Shown here: piece by piece, positions 6,725 to 14,115 of the stretch
Numbering within the stretch: position 1 is the first letter of the stretch
Layout: each line of letters begins with the position of its first letter
Source of the DNA: Candidatus Dojkabacteria bacterium
Lineage (GTDB): Bacteria > Patescibacteriota > Dojkabacteria > GCA-002793355
Direction of reading: 5' to 3'
NCBI GenBank assembly: GCA_015489555.1
Contig: WFZN01000051.1
Coordinates: forward strand, 1-17,649
DNA: 17,649 nucleotides
The notes under the pieces: generated by a model
What the model saw: only the letters and a program-made list of their open reading frames with translations
The model's database searches: none
What the model was told of the DNA's origin: nothing
Program-made: the position numbers and the translations under genes

Positions 6725-8251
6725 CTAAGACTGCTTACTATTATGGTTATTCCCAAAGTTAACCAACGTTAAAGAACTAAATATTCCGTAATTGTACTCA
6801 GTTACAGATACCAAAATAACAATTATTGCAATAACAAGCAGCACAGTATCAGCCACACCAGTAGCAGGAGGAGTACTACTTACCAGAACCGTTACAGATG
6901 GCGGGGAAACTGTTGTGCTAGTTACCGTACTTGTTGTGGTTGGCTCGCTAGTAACTGTACTAGTTGCGGAGGTTGTAACGGTTGTAGTAACCGTTAGTGT
7001 AGGTGTATTAGCAGTTGGGGCTAATATATTAAAACTCTTTTTACAATTATCGGACGTTTTATATGTGCCTAAAGAAAAAGCGTCACATCGAACCTCATAA
7101 TTACCAGGTTGCCAAACTGTATACGCCATATTACACGGGCCAACGTTAGAAAACACAATTTCACCGTCTTTTATAACAGAGACTCTACATTGATCTGCGT
7201 TAGAAACACTACACGTTGCTGTTATTGTCTCCCCTACGGTATACGTTGCCTTATCGGTTGTAACATTATTACACACAGGGGCTACTTGTTTTGCTTCTGA
7301 AGGCAAATCACAAGCCCCGTCAGTACAAGGGCAGTTTGGATTGGTATAGCCAGTGTACTCCCATCTACCGCCAACGCAATAATATATCTTACAATCTGCC
7401 CCTTCGCTTATTGAGCCTTGGGCAAAACATGAATTTGCTCCCTTACAATACAGATCAGGGCAAGTAAAATCTCCTCCCTTTGCAACACACTGCTCCACTT
7501 CTATAGAAGGATCTTTACATATACGGTCTATCTCTGTTTTGGCCTCTAAAACTCGAACACCATCCGCACAAGAAATTATTTTCTTCTGAGTACACTTAAT
7601 CTCCTGCCCAGCCTGTATACACGGTGGGCAGTCAAGGTAATATGTGAGTAATTTGCCGTTCTCACAATCTTCGGGTACGCTAGTATCAATACCTACTACA
7701 ACAGAAGGCGTTGGGGTTGTAACTGTTTGATCACCACTACATGTCTCCACTGGTTCTTTCTCTTTCCACAAACAATATTTTTCGTCTACATCGTACTTAC
7801 ATTCTCGTACCTTGCCATCTACGCATGTAGTGCTTCCTATTGGGTAACCATTACATGTACAGCTCGCACCCCAATCTGTTTCATCTTCTTCTGCAGGAGG
7901 CCCTACAGGGGTTTGAGACGGTGTATACTCTGCCTCTGCAGGACACCCACACTGACCAGGCCCCGCGAAACCATTCGGTTCGTTCTTCTCACGAACCCAC
8001 TTACCACCAACGCATATAAATGTTGCGTCATACATTTGGACTCCACACCCAAACCCTCCACACTGACGAACGGTTTTTGTGTCACCCTCATCACATTCTT
8101 TAGCTTCTTGTAAAAAAGGAATGCGAATTTTATCAAACATTAACAAGCCTCCAACAACTGCTAATAACAGCAAGAAACCGGCCAAAGCAAATACTGCCAC
8201 ACGGGTAGTACGCCTCTTTTTGCGACCTACAAATTTAAAACTCTTTACCAC
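6725..8251 (-). CDS. Large Cys-rich surface protein with Ig-like domain, Thr/Val stalk and PPATG C-terminal anchor
   Basis: Not recognised as a named family (508 aa). It has a basic RKKRR N-terminus and a membrane helix (about residues 18-38), then a long Cys-rich outer region (about 53-330). That region repeats short motifs of the type C-x-GG(K/R)W, for example CVGGKW at 80-85 and CVGGRW at 292-297. A probable Ig-like beta-sandwich follows (about 325-410), with YTVGETITATCSVSNA and NYEVRCDA. Then come a Thr/Val/Ser stalk (411-460), PPATG at 461-465, a hydrophobic segment (about 468-484), EYNYG at 485-489 and a tail. The C-terminal plan matches the 364-aa protein at 2418-3512, with the SpoIID and 81-aa genes between the two. 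I infer a surface adhesin- or binding-type protein; ligand and anchoring enzyme are unknown. The start is GTG at 8249-8251, chosen for the -10 8 nt upstream and the basic N-terminus. The stop is TAG. Confidence 0.8.
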   Translation of the reverse strand: MVKSFKFVGRKKRRTTRVAVFALAGFLLLLAVVGGLLMFDKIRIPFLQEAKECDEGDTKTVRQCGGFGCGVQMYDATFICVGGKWVREKNEPNGFAGPGQCGCPAEAEYTPSQTPVGPPAEEDETDWGASCTCNGYPIGSTTCVDGKVRECKYDVDEKYCLWKEKEPVETCSGDQTVTTPTPSVVVGIDTSVPEDCENGKLLTYYLDCPPCIQAGQEIKCTQKKIISCADGVRVLEAKTEIDRICKDPSIEVEQCVAKGGDFTCPDLYCKGANSCFAQGSISEGADCKIYYCVGGRWEYTGYTNPNCPCTDGACDLPSEAKQVAPVCNNVTTDKATYTVGETITATCSVSNADQCRVSVIKDGEIVFSNVGPCNMAYTVWQPGNYEVRCDAFSLGTYKTSDNCKKSFNILAPTANTPTLTVTTTVTTSATSTVTSEPTTTSTVTSTTVSPPSVTVLVSSTPPATGVADTVLLVIAIIVILVSVTEYNYGIFSSLTLVNFGNNHNSKQS

Positions 8252-8259
8252 TTTAATGA

Positions 8260-8265
8260 TTTATA
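8260..8265 (-). promoter_or_regulatory. -10-like box of the 508-aa surface gene
   Basis: TATAAA on the minus strand ends 8 nt before the GTG start at 8251. No ribosome binding site is visible. It shares the divergent intergenic region with gdhA. Confidence 0.4.
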
Positions 8266-8325
8266 GTAATTTAAATACCACTCTGTAGCCAGAATGTAGA
8301 AGTAAATCAGCCTTTCTCGTTATAC

Positions 8326-8331
8326 TATAAT
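8326..8331 (+). promoter_or_regulatory. -10 candidates for gdhA
   Basis: TATACTATAAT (8321-8331) holds two overlapping -10 hexamers about 50 nt before the gdhA ATG, implying a leader of roughly 40 nt. A weaker TATAAA at 8362-8367 would leave 13 nt. Neither gives the tight spacing seen for most genes here, so gdhA may be the exception with a 5' UTR. Confidence 0.4.
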
Positions 8332-8380
8332 TTAACATAGTTTGGTTTGAGATTTAATTAATATAAACTGCCAAAACAGT

Positions 8381-9592
8381 ATGTTAAAAGATTTTTTAGC
8401 ACAAATAAAACCTTATCTCTCTAATATACCTTCCTATGTTTTTGAAAAATTAGAGACCCCGGATAGAGCTGTAGAAGTTTCCTTTATAGTAAAAATTCAA
8501 GAAAGAGAAACCGTATTAAAGGGGTACAGAATTCAACACAATAATGTACACGGCCCTTACAAAGGGGGTATTAGATTTTCTCCTTTTGTGTCAAAAGAAG
8601 AAGTAAACTACCTGGCATTTTGGATGTCTATTAAAACAGCGGTAGCTAATGTACCCTTTGGAGGAGGTAAAGGAGGAGTAATAGTAGATACCAAAAAACT
8701 TACCCAAGAAGAGATAGAGGCAGTAAGCCGCGCATACATACGTGCAATTGCCGATATCATTGGCCCTACCAAAGACGTACCAGCCCCAGATATGTACACC
8801 AATCCCCAAATTATGAAATGGATGATGGATGAATACTCAAAAATAGTAGGCAAACCAACTCCCGCCGTTATCACAGGTAAACCAATAAAAAGTGGGGGGT
8901 CACAGGGTAGAATAGAAGCCACAGGCCTTGGTGGATTTTACATACTTGAATCTTTAGTACGCGACTATAACCTAAAAGACGTAAAAATTGCGGTCCAAGG
9001 CTTTGGCAATGCCGGATACCACTTTGCCAAATTTGCCCAAGAAGCTGGGTTTACTATCGTTGCCGTAAGTGACAGCCAAGGAGGCGTCTACTCAGAAAAC
9101 GGTTTAGACATAGACAAAGTAAAAGAGTACAAAACATCTACGGGCAGTGTTATAAATACTCCAGATTACCAGCACATATCAAACAAAGACCTTCTTACGC
9201 TTAATGTTACCGTACTGGTACCGGCTGCAAAAGAAGATGTAATAACAGAAGAAAATGCTGCCAACATAAGAGCCAGGTACATTATTGAACTTGCCAACGG
9301 CCCCATAACGCTTGATGCTGATACAATGCTGGAGCAAAAAGGTACAGTTATTGTTCCAGATGTACTTGCCAACTCTGGCGGTGTTACTGTTTCTTATTTT
9401 GAATGGTACCAAAATATGCATAACGAAGTATGGAGCAAAGACACCGTATTTAACAAATTAAAAGATTACATAACCAACGCCTACAATGGAGTAGTGCACA
9501 CAGCAAAAGAACACGATGTATCACTACGTAAAGGCGCTTACATAGTAGCCGTTAAACGAATAGCTGACAAAATGTTAACAAACAACGGATAA
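8381..9592 (+). CDS. gdhA: Glutamate dehydrogenase (Glu/Leu/Phe/Val dehydrogenase family)
   Basis: Oxidative deamination of glutamate to 2-oxoglutarate and ammonia, or the reverse, with NAD(P) in the cytoplasm; 403 aa, near the usual 410-420. The catalytic domain shows KGGIRFSP, PFGGGKGGVIVD with catalytic Lys97, PAPDMYT with catalytic Asp137, and the ITGKPIKSGGSQGRIEATG loop. The Rossmann domain has VQGFGNAG at 205-212, VPAAKEDVI, IELANGPIT and VPDVLANSGGVTVSYFEW. The acidic residue after the second beta strand (VAVSDS) leans toward NAD, but cofactor and amino-acid choice are not certain. All key residues are present. The ATG matches the family's N-terminus. Divergent from the 508-aa surface gene and followed by the rRNA methyltransferase gene; it has no clear link to either. 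In an otherwise biosynthesis-poor lineage it may serve nitrogen or redox balance, which is inference. Confidence 0.95.
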   Translation: MLKDFLAQIKPYLSNIPSYVFEKLETPDRAVEVSFIVKIQERETVLKGYRIQHNNVHGPYKGGIRFSPFVSKEEVNYLAFWMSIKTAVANVPFGGGKGGVIVDTKKLTQEEIEAVSRAYIRAIADIIGPTKDVPAPDMYTNPQIMKWMMDEYSKIVGKPTPAVITGKPIKSGGSQGRIEATGLGGFYILESLVRDYNLKDVKIAVQGFGNAGYHFAKFAQEAGFTIVAVSDSQGGVYSENGLDIDKVKEYKTSTGSVINTPDYQHISNKDLLTLNVTVLVPAAKEDVITEENAANIRARYIIELANGPITLDADTMLEQKGTVIVPDVLANSGGVTVSYFEWYQNMHNEVWSKDTVFNKLKDYITNAYNGVVHTAKEHDVSLRKGAYIVAVKRIADKMLTNNG

Positions 9593-9698
9593 AATTTGTC
9601 TAAAGCCACACAAACAAAGCAGTGGTACACTTATGTAGAGAAAAATGTACTATGCCAGTACAGCCGTGTGCCCATACCCATGCCTATCAAGTTCAGTC

Positions 9699-9704
9699 TA
9701 TACT
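9699..9704 (+). promoter_or_regulatory. -10 box that sets the start of the RNA methyltransferase gene
   Basis: TATACT ends 8 nt before the ATG at 9713. It supports that ATG over the upstream TTG at 9596, which lies 3 nt after the gdhA stop. Confidence 0.45.
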
Positions 9705-9712
9705 TTATTAGC

Positions 9713-11041
9713 ATGAAAACTTTTGATCGATTCTTAAAAAATCTACACCCGCAACTTAGCACTACACAAAGTAAGTGCCCAATTGGTCCTCAAAACGGCT
9801 GCGGTAGTTGCCCCTTATCTGTATATGATTACAAAACACAGCTGTATATCAAAAAACAATTTATAAAGCACCTAAACAACATATACAACATACATCTACC
9901 TCTAAAAGACATCGAGTCTTCGCCGGTTACTACACACTATCGCAACAAAATGGAATATGCCATAATGCCAAAAGGAATAGGCCTTAGACCCAAAGGGAAA
10001 TGGTGGAAAGTACTTGACAAACATACATGTTTTCTAGCTCACCCGACCATAGAAACAACGTTTAATATTGCCCACAACCTGTTAGCCTCAATATTAAAAT
10101 CTGGCAGACTTACAGCTTACAACCGTAAAACCCACCAAGGCATTTTACGTTACCTTACAATAAAAGCCAGCAAACAGAGTAGAGTAGTGGTATCGCTTAC
10201 CCTAAGTGACCCTAACGTATCGCAATTTAACAACTTAAAACTTAGCCCTAAAACCATAATAAACCTATTACAGCAAGAATTTATAAGGCCACTAACCAAA
10301 CAATTAAAAGCAAAACGAATAACATTACGTGGTGTAATAATAAAATATTCAAAATCCATAAGCGATGTAAGTTACGGAACTACTGTACACATAGAAGGCA
10401 AAAATATCCTAGAAGAAATGTTACACTTTAAACATTACAAGACAAATGTTACACTTAAAATTAAACTTGCGCACAGCAGCGATACGTTTTTCCAGACAAA
10501 TATGTATCTTTACAACCGTTACATCGAAATCTTGCAATACTATCTCTCAAAAAGTATCCGTAACAGCAACACTCAGATAACCCTAATAGATCTTTATAGC
10601 GGAGTAGGATTTCTCTCAATTCCACTTATAAAAATTTTTGACAAACACATTAAAAATGCCGTATCGGTAGAAGAAATAACTGAGTCTACAAAATTTGCCC
10701 AACATAACCTAAAACAGAATAATATATCTAACAGTATTGTACTTACAGAAAGGGTAGATAACGTAGTAGAGCAAGTCTTTAGCCAATATGGAAACCTCAA
10801 AGAGACTTTACCTATAGTAATAGTTGACCCAAGTAGAGCAGGGCTAGGTAAAAAAGTGTTAAAGGCCTTAACAAAATTTAAACCCTACAAACTTATATAT
10901 GTCTCCTGTAACATAATACAATTTGCAGATGAGTACAAAAGAGTGTTGCAAAAATACTACACCATAGAAGATGCCCTATATCTTGATAACTTTCCACAAA
11001 CCCCGTATTTTGAAAGTTTCTTTTTACTAAATCCTATATAA
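9713..11041 (+). CDS. rlmD: RlmD/TrmA-family RNA (uracil-C5)-methyltransferase with Fe-S cluster motif
   Basis: SAM-dependent methylation of C5 of a uracil in 23S rRNA or tRNA; 442 aa from ATG 9713. Probable [4Fe-4S] cysteines are Cys22, Cys30, Cys33 (KCPIGPQNGCGSCPL) and Cys106 (HTCFLAH). The middle domain follows, then FFQTN (259-263), SAM motif I IDLYSGVGF (292-300), DPSRAGL (372-378), the nucleophile Cys399 in YVSCN, and general base Glu434 in YFESF. There is no N-terminal TRAM domain, unlike E. coli RlmD. The exact target (U1939, U747 or tRNA U54) cannot be told from sequence. The frame is open upstream to a TTG at 9596 (481 aa), but those 39 residues precede the normal family start and a -10 lies inside them. 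It sits between gdhA and dnaN on the same strand, with 33 nt to dnaN. Confidence 0.88.
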   Translation: MKTFDRFLKNLHPQLSTTQSKCPIGPQNGCGSCPLSVYDYKTQLYIKKQFIKHLNNIYNIHLPLKDIESSPVTTHYRNKMEYAIMPKGIGLRPKGKWWKVLDKHTCFLAHPTIETTFNIAHNLLASILKSGRLTAYNRKTHQGILRYLTIKASKQSRVVVSLTLSDPNVSQFNNLKLSPKTIINLLQQEFIRPLTKQLKAKRITLRGVIIKYSKSISDVSYGTTVHIEGKNILEEMLHFKHYKTNVTLKIKLAHSSDTFFQTNMYLYNRYIEILQYYLSKSIRNSNTQITLIDLYSGVGFLSIPLIKIFDKHIKNAVSVEEITESTKFAQHNLKQNNISNSIVLTERVDNVVEQVFSQYGNLKETLPIVIVDPSRAGLGKKVLKALTKFKPYKLIYVSCNIIQFADEYKRVLQKYYTIEDALYLDNFPQTPYFESFFLLNPI

Positions 11042-11062
11042 ACCTAAAGATGTAATATGGCT

Positions 11063-11068
11063 TATAAT
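11063..11068 (+). promoter_or_regulatory. -10 box of dnaN
   Basis: TATAAT ends 5 nt (CCTAT) before the dnaN ATG at 11074. No Shine-Dalgarno is seen, so a leaderless clamp mRNA is predicted. Confidence 0.6.
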
Positions 11069-11073
11069 CCTAT

Positions 11074-12228
11074 ATGCATGTTCAGATACCAAATGAATAT
11101 CTAACCCAATTTGTTAACATAACCTCAAAAGTAATTAAACCTAATATTAATATCCCTTTACTTAGAAATATATTGCTTGACATACAAAAAGATAAAATAT
11201 ATGTGGTTGGTACTGATCTTGAAATTCAGGTTAGAGCCTACTTTGAAACTCAAAATGAAAAAGAAACAAAAATAACGGTGCATTCGCCAACTTTCTCACA
11301 ATACATCAATTCTCTTGATTCTCAAGAGCTTCTTGATCTTGAAATAAAGGAACACAAATTGATAATAAAGCACAACAATTCTAAAACACAATTTATTATA
11401 AAACCTGCAACAGAATATCCTCTTTTAACAGCACAACAAACCAAAAAGGTGGTGTCTATCAGAAAAGACTCTCTTATACAAGCCTTAGAAAAAACATTGT
11501 TTTGTGCCAGCAAAGACGAACTTCGCCCAATATTGACCGGAGTACACTTTAACATCTCTAAAGAGACCCTTGAGACCGTATCAACAGACACCTATCGTCT
11601 CTCTTATACAAAAACTCCACTAGAAAACAAACCGAAAGAGCCCATAAACTTTACAGCTCCAGCAAGAAGCTTACAGCATTTACTACGAATACTACAAAAT
11701 ACAGCCTTAGAAGAATTTATAGACACAGATACAGTCTCCATCTTAGTAGGCACTACAAACGGAGATGAAGAATCATCTTTGGTAATATTTAACTACGGGC
11801 CAGTAGAGATAACCATCCGCCTTATTGACGGCGAGTTTCCAAATTATAAAGAAATCATTCCTCAAGAGTTTGAATACGAATATAAAATAACAACCGAAGA
11901 ATTTAATACCAAACTTAGCAGAGTAGGGATTTTTGCTCAATCATCTATAAGTCAGCGCGTTATTATGCGATTTTCTAAAGACAATCTTACCTTAGAGGCT
12001 GAAGCTCAAGAAACTGGTAAAGCCGAGGAAAACCTAAAAATATCAACAATCAAAGCCCCTGAGAATTCTCAGCTTACCATGGGTTTTCAGTATAGATTTA
12101 TAAAAGAAATCGTACCGTTTTTTAAAGAAACATTTATCTTTAAAACAAAAGGAGAGATTTCCCCAGCGGTTTTAATGTCTAAAGGAGACAGTACGTTTAT
12201 ACACGTTGTTATGCCGCTTAAACTGTAA
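11074..12228 (+). CDS. dnaN: DNA polymerase III beta subunit (sliding clamp)
   Basis: Ring-shaped processivity clamp for chromosome replication, also a docking site for repair and Hda-like factors; 384 aa, a normal length of three clamp domains. Seen: IPLLRNILLDI and VVGTDLEIQ in domain 1, RPILTGVHF and the STDTYRLS motif (170-177) in domain 2, FPNYKEIIP (255-263), and a C-terminus VVMPLKL, which forms part of the peptide-binding pocket. The ATG at 11074 is chosen because a TATAAT ends 5 nt upstream and the first helix (MHVQIPNEYL) matches the family. The gene lies next to the proposed origin region at 12.66-12.91 kb, as is common for dnaN. A 134-aa membrane protein gene follows after 17 nt. 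No dnaA is visible in the window. Confidence 0.96.
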   Translation: MHVQIPNEYLTQFVNITSKVIKPNINIPLLRNILLDIQKDKIYVVGTDLEIQVRAYFETQNEKETKITVHSPTFSQYINSLDSQELLDLEIKEHKLIIKHNNSKTQFIIKPATEYPLLTAQQTKKVVSIRKDSLIQALEKTLFCASKDELRPILTGVHFNISKETLETVSTDTYRLSYTKTPLENKPKEPINFTAPARSLQHLLRILQNTALEEFIDTDTVSILVGTTNGDEESSLVIFNYGPVEITIRLIDGEFPNYKEIIPQEFEYEYKITTEEFNTKLSRVGIFAQSSISQRVIMRFSKDNLTLEAEAQETGKAEENLKISTIKAPENSQLTMGFQYRFIKEIVPFFKETFIFKTKGEISPAVLMSKGDSTFIHVVMPLKL

Positions 12229-12230
12229 AC

Positions 12231-12236
12231 TATAAC
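12231..12236 (+). promoter_or_regulatory. -10-like box before the 134-aa membrane gene
   Basis: TATAAC ends 9 nt before a GTG start at 12246. It is weak, and the gene could equally be read from the dnaN transcript. Confidence 0.3.
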
Positions 12237-12245
12237 ATAAGCACC

Positions 12246-12650
12246 GTGCTCCAAAAGTTACTAAACAGAGTGCTCAAATTAAACGGTATAAAACAGCTCC
12301 CACTCAGACCATCTCTAAAATCGTTTGATAAGTCTTCTCTTACGTACATTTTTTATTTTTCTGCAGGTAGTTGGTTTGCATCGTTATGTGCCCTTATCTA
12401 CAAGACTATTTTAATATTTGTTATTAATCCTTCAGGATACGTAATCTTACTACGCGGGCTATATAACTATAGAATGTACAGTTACAGCATATTAGACTAC
12501 AAATCTTATTTTTATTTTCTTGTTGTTTGGGTATTGATCAACATGGTTACGGGAATCCTTTTATTAAAGTCAGGTAAAAATACAGCGATAATCAATTTCT
12601 TTTTAACCATTTTCTTATTATTTATAAATTTGCCGATAATTATTGATTAA
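12246..12650 (+). CDS. Small multi-pass membrane protein, unknown function
   Basis: Not recognised (134 aa). A basic N-terminal 30 residues lead into about three hydrophobic segments: around residues 34-60 (FYFSAGSWFASLCALIYKTI), 86-106 (FYFLVVWVLINMVTGILLL) and 113-132 (AIINFFLTIFLLFINLPII). It is rich in Tyr, Phe and Ile, with no catalytic motif. The start is GTG at 12246, 17 nt after dnaN, with a weak -10 between them. It may be co-transcribed with dnaN; its position between dnaN and the proposed origin does not by itself give a function. The stop TAA at 12648-12650 marks the left edge of the origin-like region. A real gene is likely but not certain. Confidence 0.55.
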   Translation: MLQKLLNRVLKLNGIKQLPLRPSLKSFDKSSLTYIFYFSAGSWFASLCALIYKTILIFVINPSGYVILLRGLYNYRMYSYSILDYKSYFYFLVVWVLINMVTGILLLKSGKNTAIINFFLTIFLLFINLPIIID

Positions 12651-12726
12651 TCGTGTAAACTTGTGAATTTCATTGCATCGTAAATACCGCCCTCCTAAAA
12701 AAATACTCGCATTTAATGTTGTAAAG

Positions 12727-12766
12727 TTATACACGTTTGTCCACACACGCCTATATGTTATACACA
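12727..12766 (+). promoter_or_regulatory. Cluster of three DnaA-box-like sites
   Basis: TTATACACG (12727-12735), TTGTCCACA (12737-12745) and TTATACACA (12758-12766), all in the same orientation. The third fits TTWTNCACA exactly and the others differ from it by one base. Starts are 10 and 21 bp apart, close to one and two helical turns, so the sites face the same side of the DNA. Confidence 0.55.
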
Positions 12767-12855
12767 CTACTAACACCCAACCTCCACCTGTACTAAGATA
12801 TTCTTTCAGACGTTGTTACCGTGCTGACACGTCAACAGTGGAAAACGTATTACTT

Positions 12856-12876
12856 TCTACTATTTAATCTACTATT
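12856..12876. repeat. Direct repeat in the AT-rich part of the origin candidate
   Basis: TCTACTATT occurs at 12856-12864 and 12868-12876, a 12-bp period. On the minus strand each reads AATAGTAGA, containing TAG triplets that recall DnaA-trio elements at bacterial unwinding regions. The resemblance is suggestive only. Confidence 0.45.
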
Positions 12877-12925
12877 ATATAATTCTATCAATATTAGAAT
12901 CCAGCGTGCTTGGATAGTATCGTTC

Positions 12926-12934
12926 TGATACAAT
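12926..12934 (+). promoter_or_regulatory. Extended -10 promoter setting the start of the 384-aa gene
   Basis: TGATACAAT ends 5 nt (TGGAT) before the ATG at 12940. It lies inside the longer frame that opens with a TTG at 12910, so 12940 is preferred. The same TGATACAAT stands before murJ. Confidence 0.55.
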
Positions 12935-12939
12935 TGGAT

Positions 12940-14094
12940 ATGTTGTTAAAACAAGATAAAAACCCTATTAAAGACCTCTTTACAATAAATCTACAAGATT
13001 GTCTTTATTTTTTGGCACACAAACAATCCTTAATACCGTATTTAATAAACAATTCAATCACTTTAATTAACACTGTCTTAACAGACAGAATCACTCAAAA
13101 AAAAGAAGTCTTTTATAGCCTAAAAGCAACGATTCTTGATAAACTTGGTACATACGAAAGCCACGATGTTTATTTTATTTCAAGCAAATATATTCTTAGC
13201 AGGGTTTTACAGCAGCTTTTAACTAGTTCTTCTAATGAATTTGCCAGTTTAATTCTCCCTAAAGAGCTTAAGGCCATAAGTAAGTATTTTCTAAAAAATG
13301 GCCGAGTTAATCGCTTTCTTGTTCCCAATCATGTACTAACTGCATCTACCTTAGAAGACTTTGATCACATAATTACTTCTTATATACCGCTGTTTGATGG
13401 AGCTAACAGGGCTAAAGCCCTAGAACATTTGCACAACAGTTACATGTTATTTGCTGATTACTCTTTGGTCAATACCGTTAAGATCAAAACGGACTTTTTA
13501 AAGTACGCTAAACAAGAATTGGGCTTAAAGATCTTGGTATTTTTAAGAGATATACTAAGCTTATTTAATCTAGAAGCATGGCAATTTATAGATATTGCCA
13601 TACTGCCTGCAAGAGTAAGCTATGTGCCTTACGCGGGATTTTTTGTATTTGTCAGAAGAGATTTAGATACAAGGTCCTTTTCGCTACTTAAGCCTGATGA
13701 GGAGCTATTCTCTCTATCTGCGTTTAGTGTTGTATTAGATAATGTTAGATCTGAGTTAATGACTATAAGAGCTATGCGTGAAAAATTGAATAGATTATTT
13801 ATTAATACACTAGATGAATTTATAAATACGGATGTCACAAATCCTTTGTTGGTGCCGTTAAATATAATAAGCAGTCCGAATGATAGATTTATAACGGTGT
13901 TATCTCTCCCTGCAGAATTTGGGGATTATCTTAAGCGTAATGCTAGACACTCCCGGGTATTTATCGATGTATTTACTGTGGGTAAGAAAGATTTTAGGTT
14001 TGCATTCTCACTCGGTCTATACAATAATGAAGAAGATGTAAAAGATTTAGTGGAGTACCTTAGAACCTCGGCCCATATGCTTGGTTTAGTCTAA
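12940..14094 (+). CDS. Unrecognised 384-aa protein next to the origin candidate
   Basis: I do not recognise a family. It is mostly soluble-looking, with alternating helical segments, and has no signal peptide, clear membrane helix, nucleotide-binding loop or metal motif. The middle part (about residues 130-215) is helical and contains HIITSYIPLFDGANRAKALEHL. The C-terminal half has beta-like stretches (ARVSYVPYAGFFVFVRRD; FRFAFSLGLYN). Codon use drifts from C-rich in the first 300 bp to G/T-rich afterward, matching the strand-bias crossover. The start is ATG 12940 because an extended -10 ends 5 nt upstream; a TTG at 12910 would add ten residues. It is followed after 21 nt by murJ with its own near-identical -10. 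Position alone suggests nothing beyond a possible origin-proximal housekeeping or envelope role. Confidence 0.75.
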   Translation: MLLKQDKNPIKDLFTINLQDCLYFLAHKQSLIPYLINNSITLINTVLTDRITQKKEVFYSLKATILDKLGTYESHDVYFISSKYILSRVLQQLLTSSSNEFASLILPKELKAISKYFLKNGRVNRFLVPNHVLTASTLEDFDHIITSYIPLFDGANRAKALEHLHNSYMLFADYSLVNTVKIKTDFLKYAKQELGLKILVFLRDILSLFNLEAWQFIDIAILPARVSYVPYAGFFVFVRRDLDTRSFSLLKPDEELFSLSAFSVVLDNVRSELMTIRAMREKLNRLFINTLDEFINTDVTNPLLVPLNIISSPNDRFITVLSLPAEFGDYLKRNARHSRVFIDVFTVGKKDFRFAFSLGLYNNEEDVKDLVEYLRTSAHMLGLV

Positions 14095-14097
14095 TTT

Positions 14098-14106
14098 TGA
14101 TACAAT
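14098..14106 (+). promoter_or_regulatory. Extended -10 promoter of murJ
   Basis: TGATACAAT overlaps the gap after the 384-aa gene and ends 9 nt before the murJ ATG at 14116. The predicted leader is 0-3 nt. Confidence 0.5.
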
Positions 14107-14115
14107 TGCATTAGA

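Larger units (their letters stand above)
12660..12905. other. Candidate replication origin (oriC)
   Basis: About 290 bp free of genes lie between the membrane protein stop (12650) and the next start (12940). It holds three phased DnaA-box-like sites (12727-12766), a weaker inverted one (12837-12845, TTTTCCACT on the minus strand), and an AT-rich tract (12841-12900; 11 of 60 bases are G or C) with a 12-bp-spaced direct repeat. dnaN is next to it. Plus-strand base bias changes from C over G on the left (for example 16 C, 5 G at 10201-10260) to G over C on the right (16 G, 8 C at 15301-15360). By eye the crossover lies at about 12.9-13.5 kb, slightly right of the boxes. Confidence 0.6.

Noticed and set aside
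6421..6756. Minus-strand open frame of 111 codons with two hydrophobic stretches downstream of the 508-aa gene
   Set aside because: It starts with TTG inside the end of the 508-aa gene, has no -10 or ribosome binding site, and its C-terminal third is read straight through repeat element B. The hydrophobic part could be a small membrane protein, but I cannot support it.
6792..7100. Plus-strand open frame rich in Val and Thr
   Set aside because: It is the antisense of the Thr/Val stalk codons of the 508-aa surface protein; low-complexity tracts create open frames on both strands.
9596..9712. TTG start 3 nt after gdhA for the RNA methyltransferase
   Set aside because: The extra 39 residues precede the usual family N-terminus and contain a -10 box 8 nt before the ATG at 9713.
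12673..12867. Plus-strand open frame of 64 codons in the origin-like region
   Set aside because: It runs across the DnaA-box cluster, lacks a promoter at the usual spacing and has a composition unlike the neighbouring proteins; likely chance.
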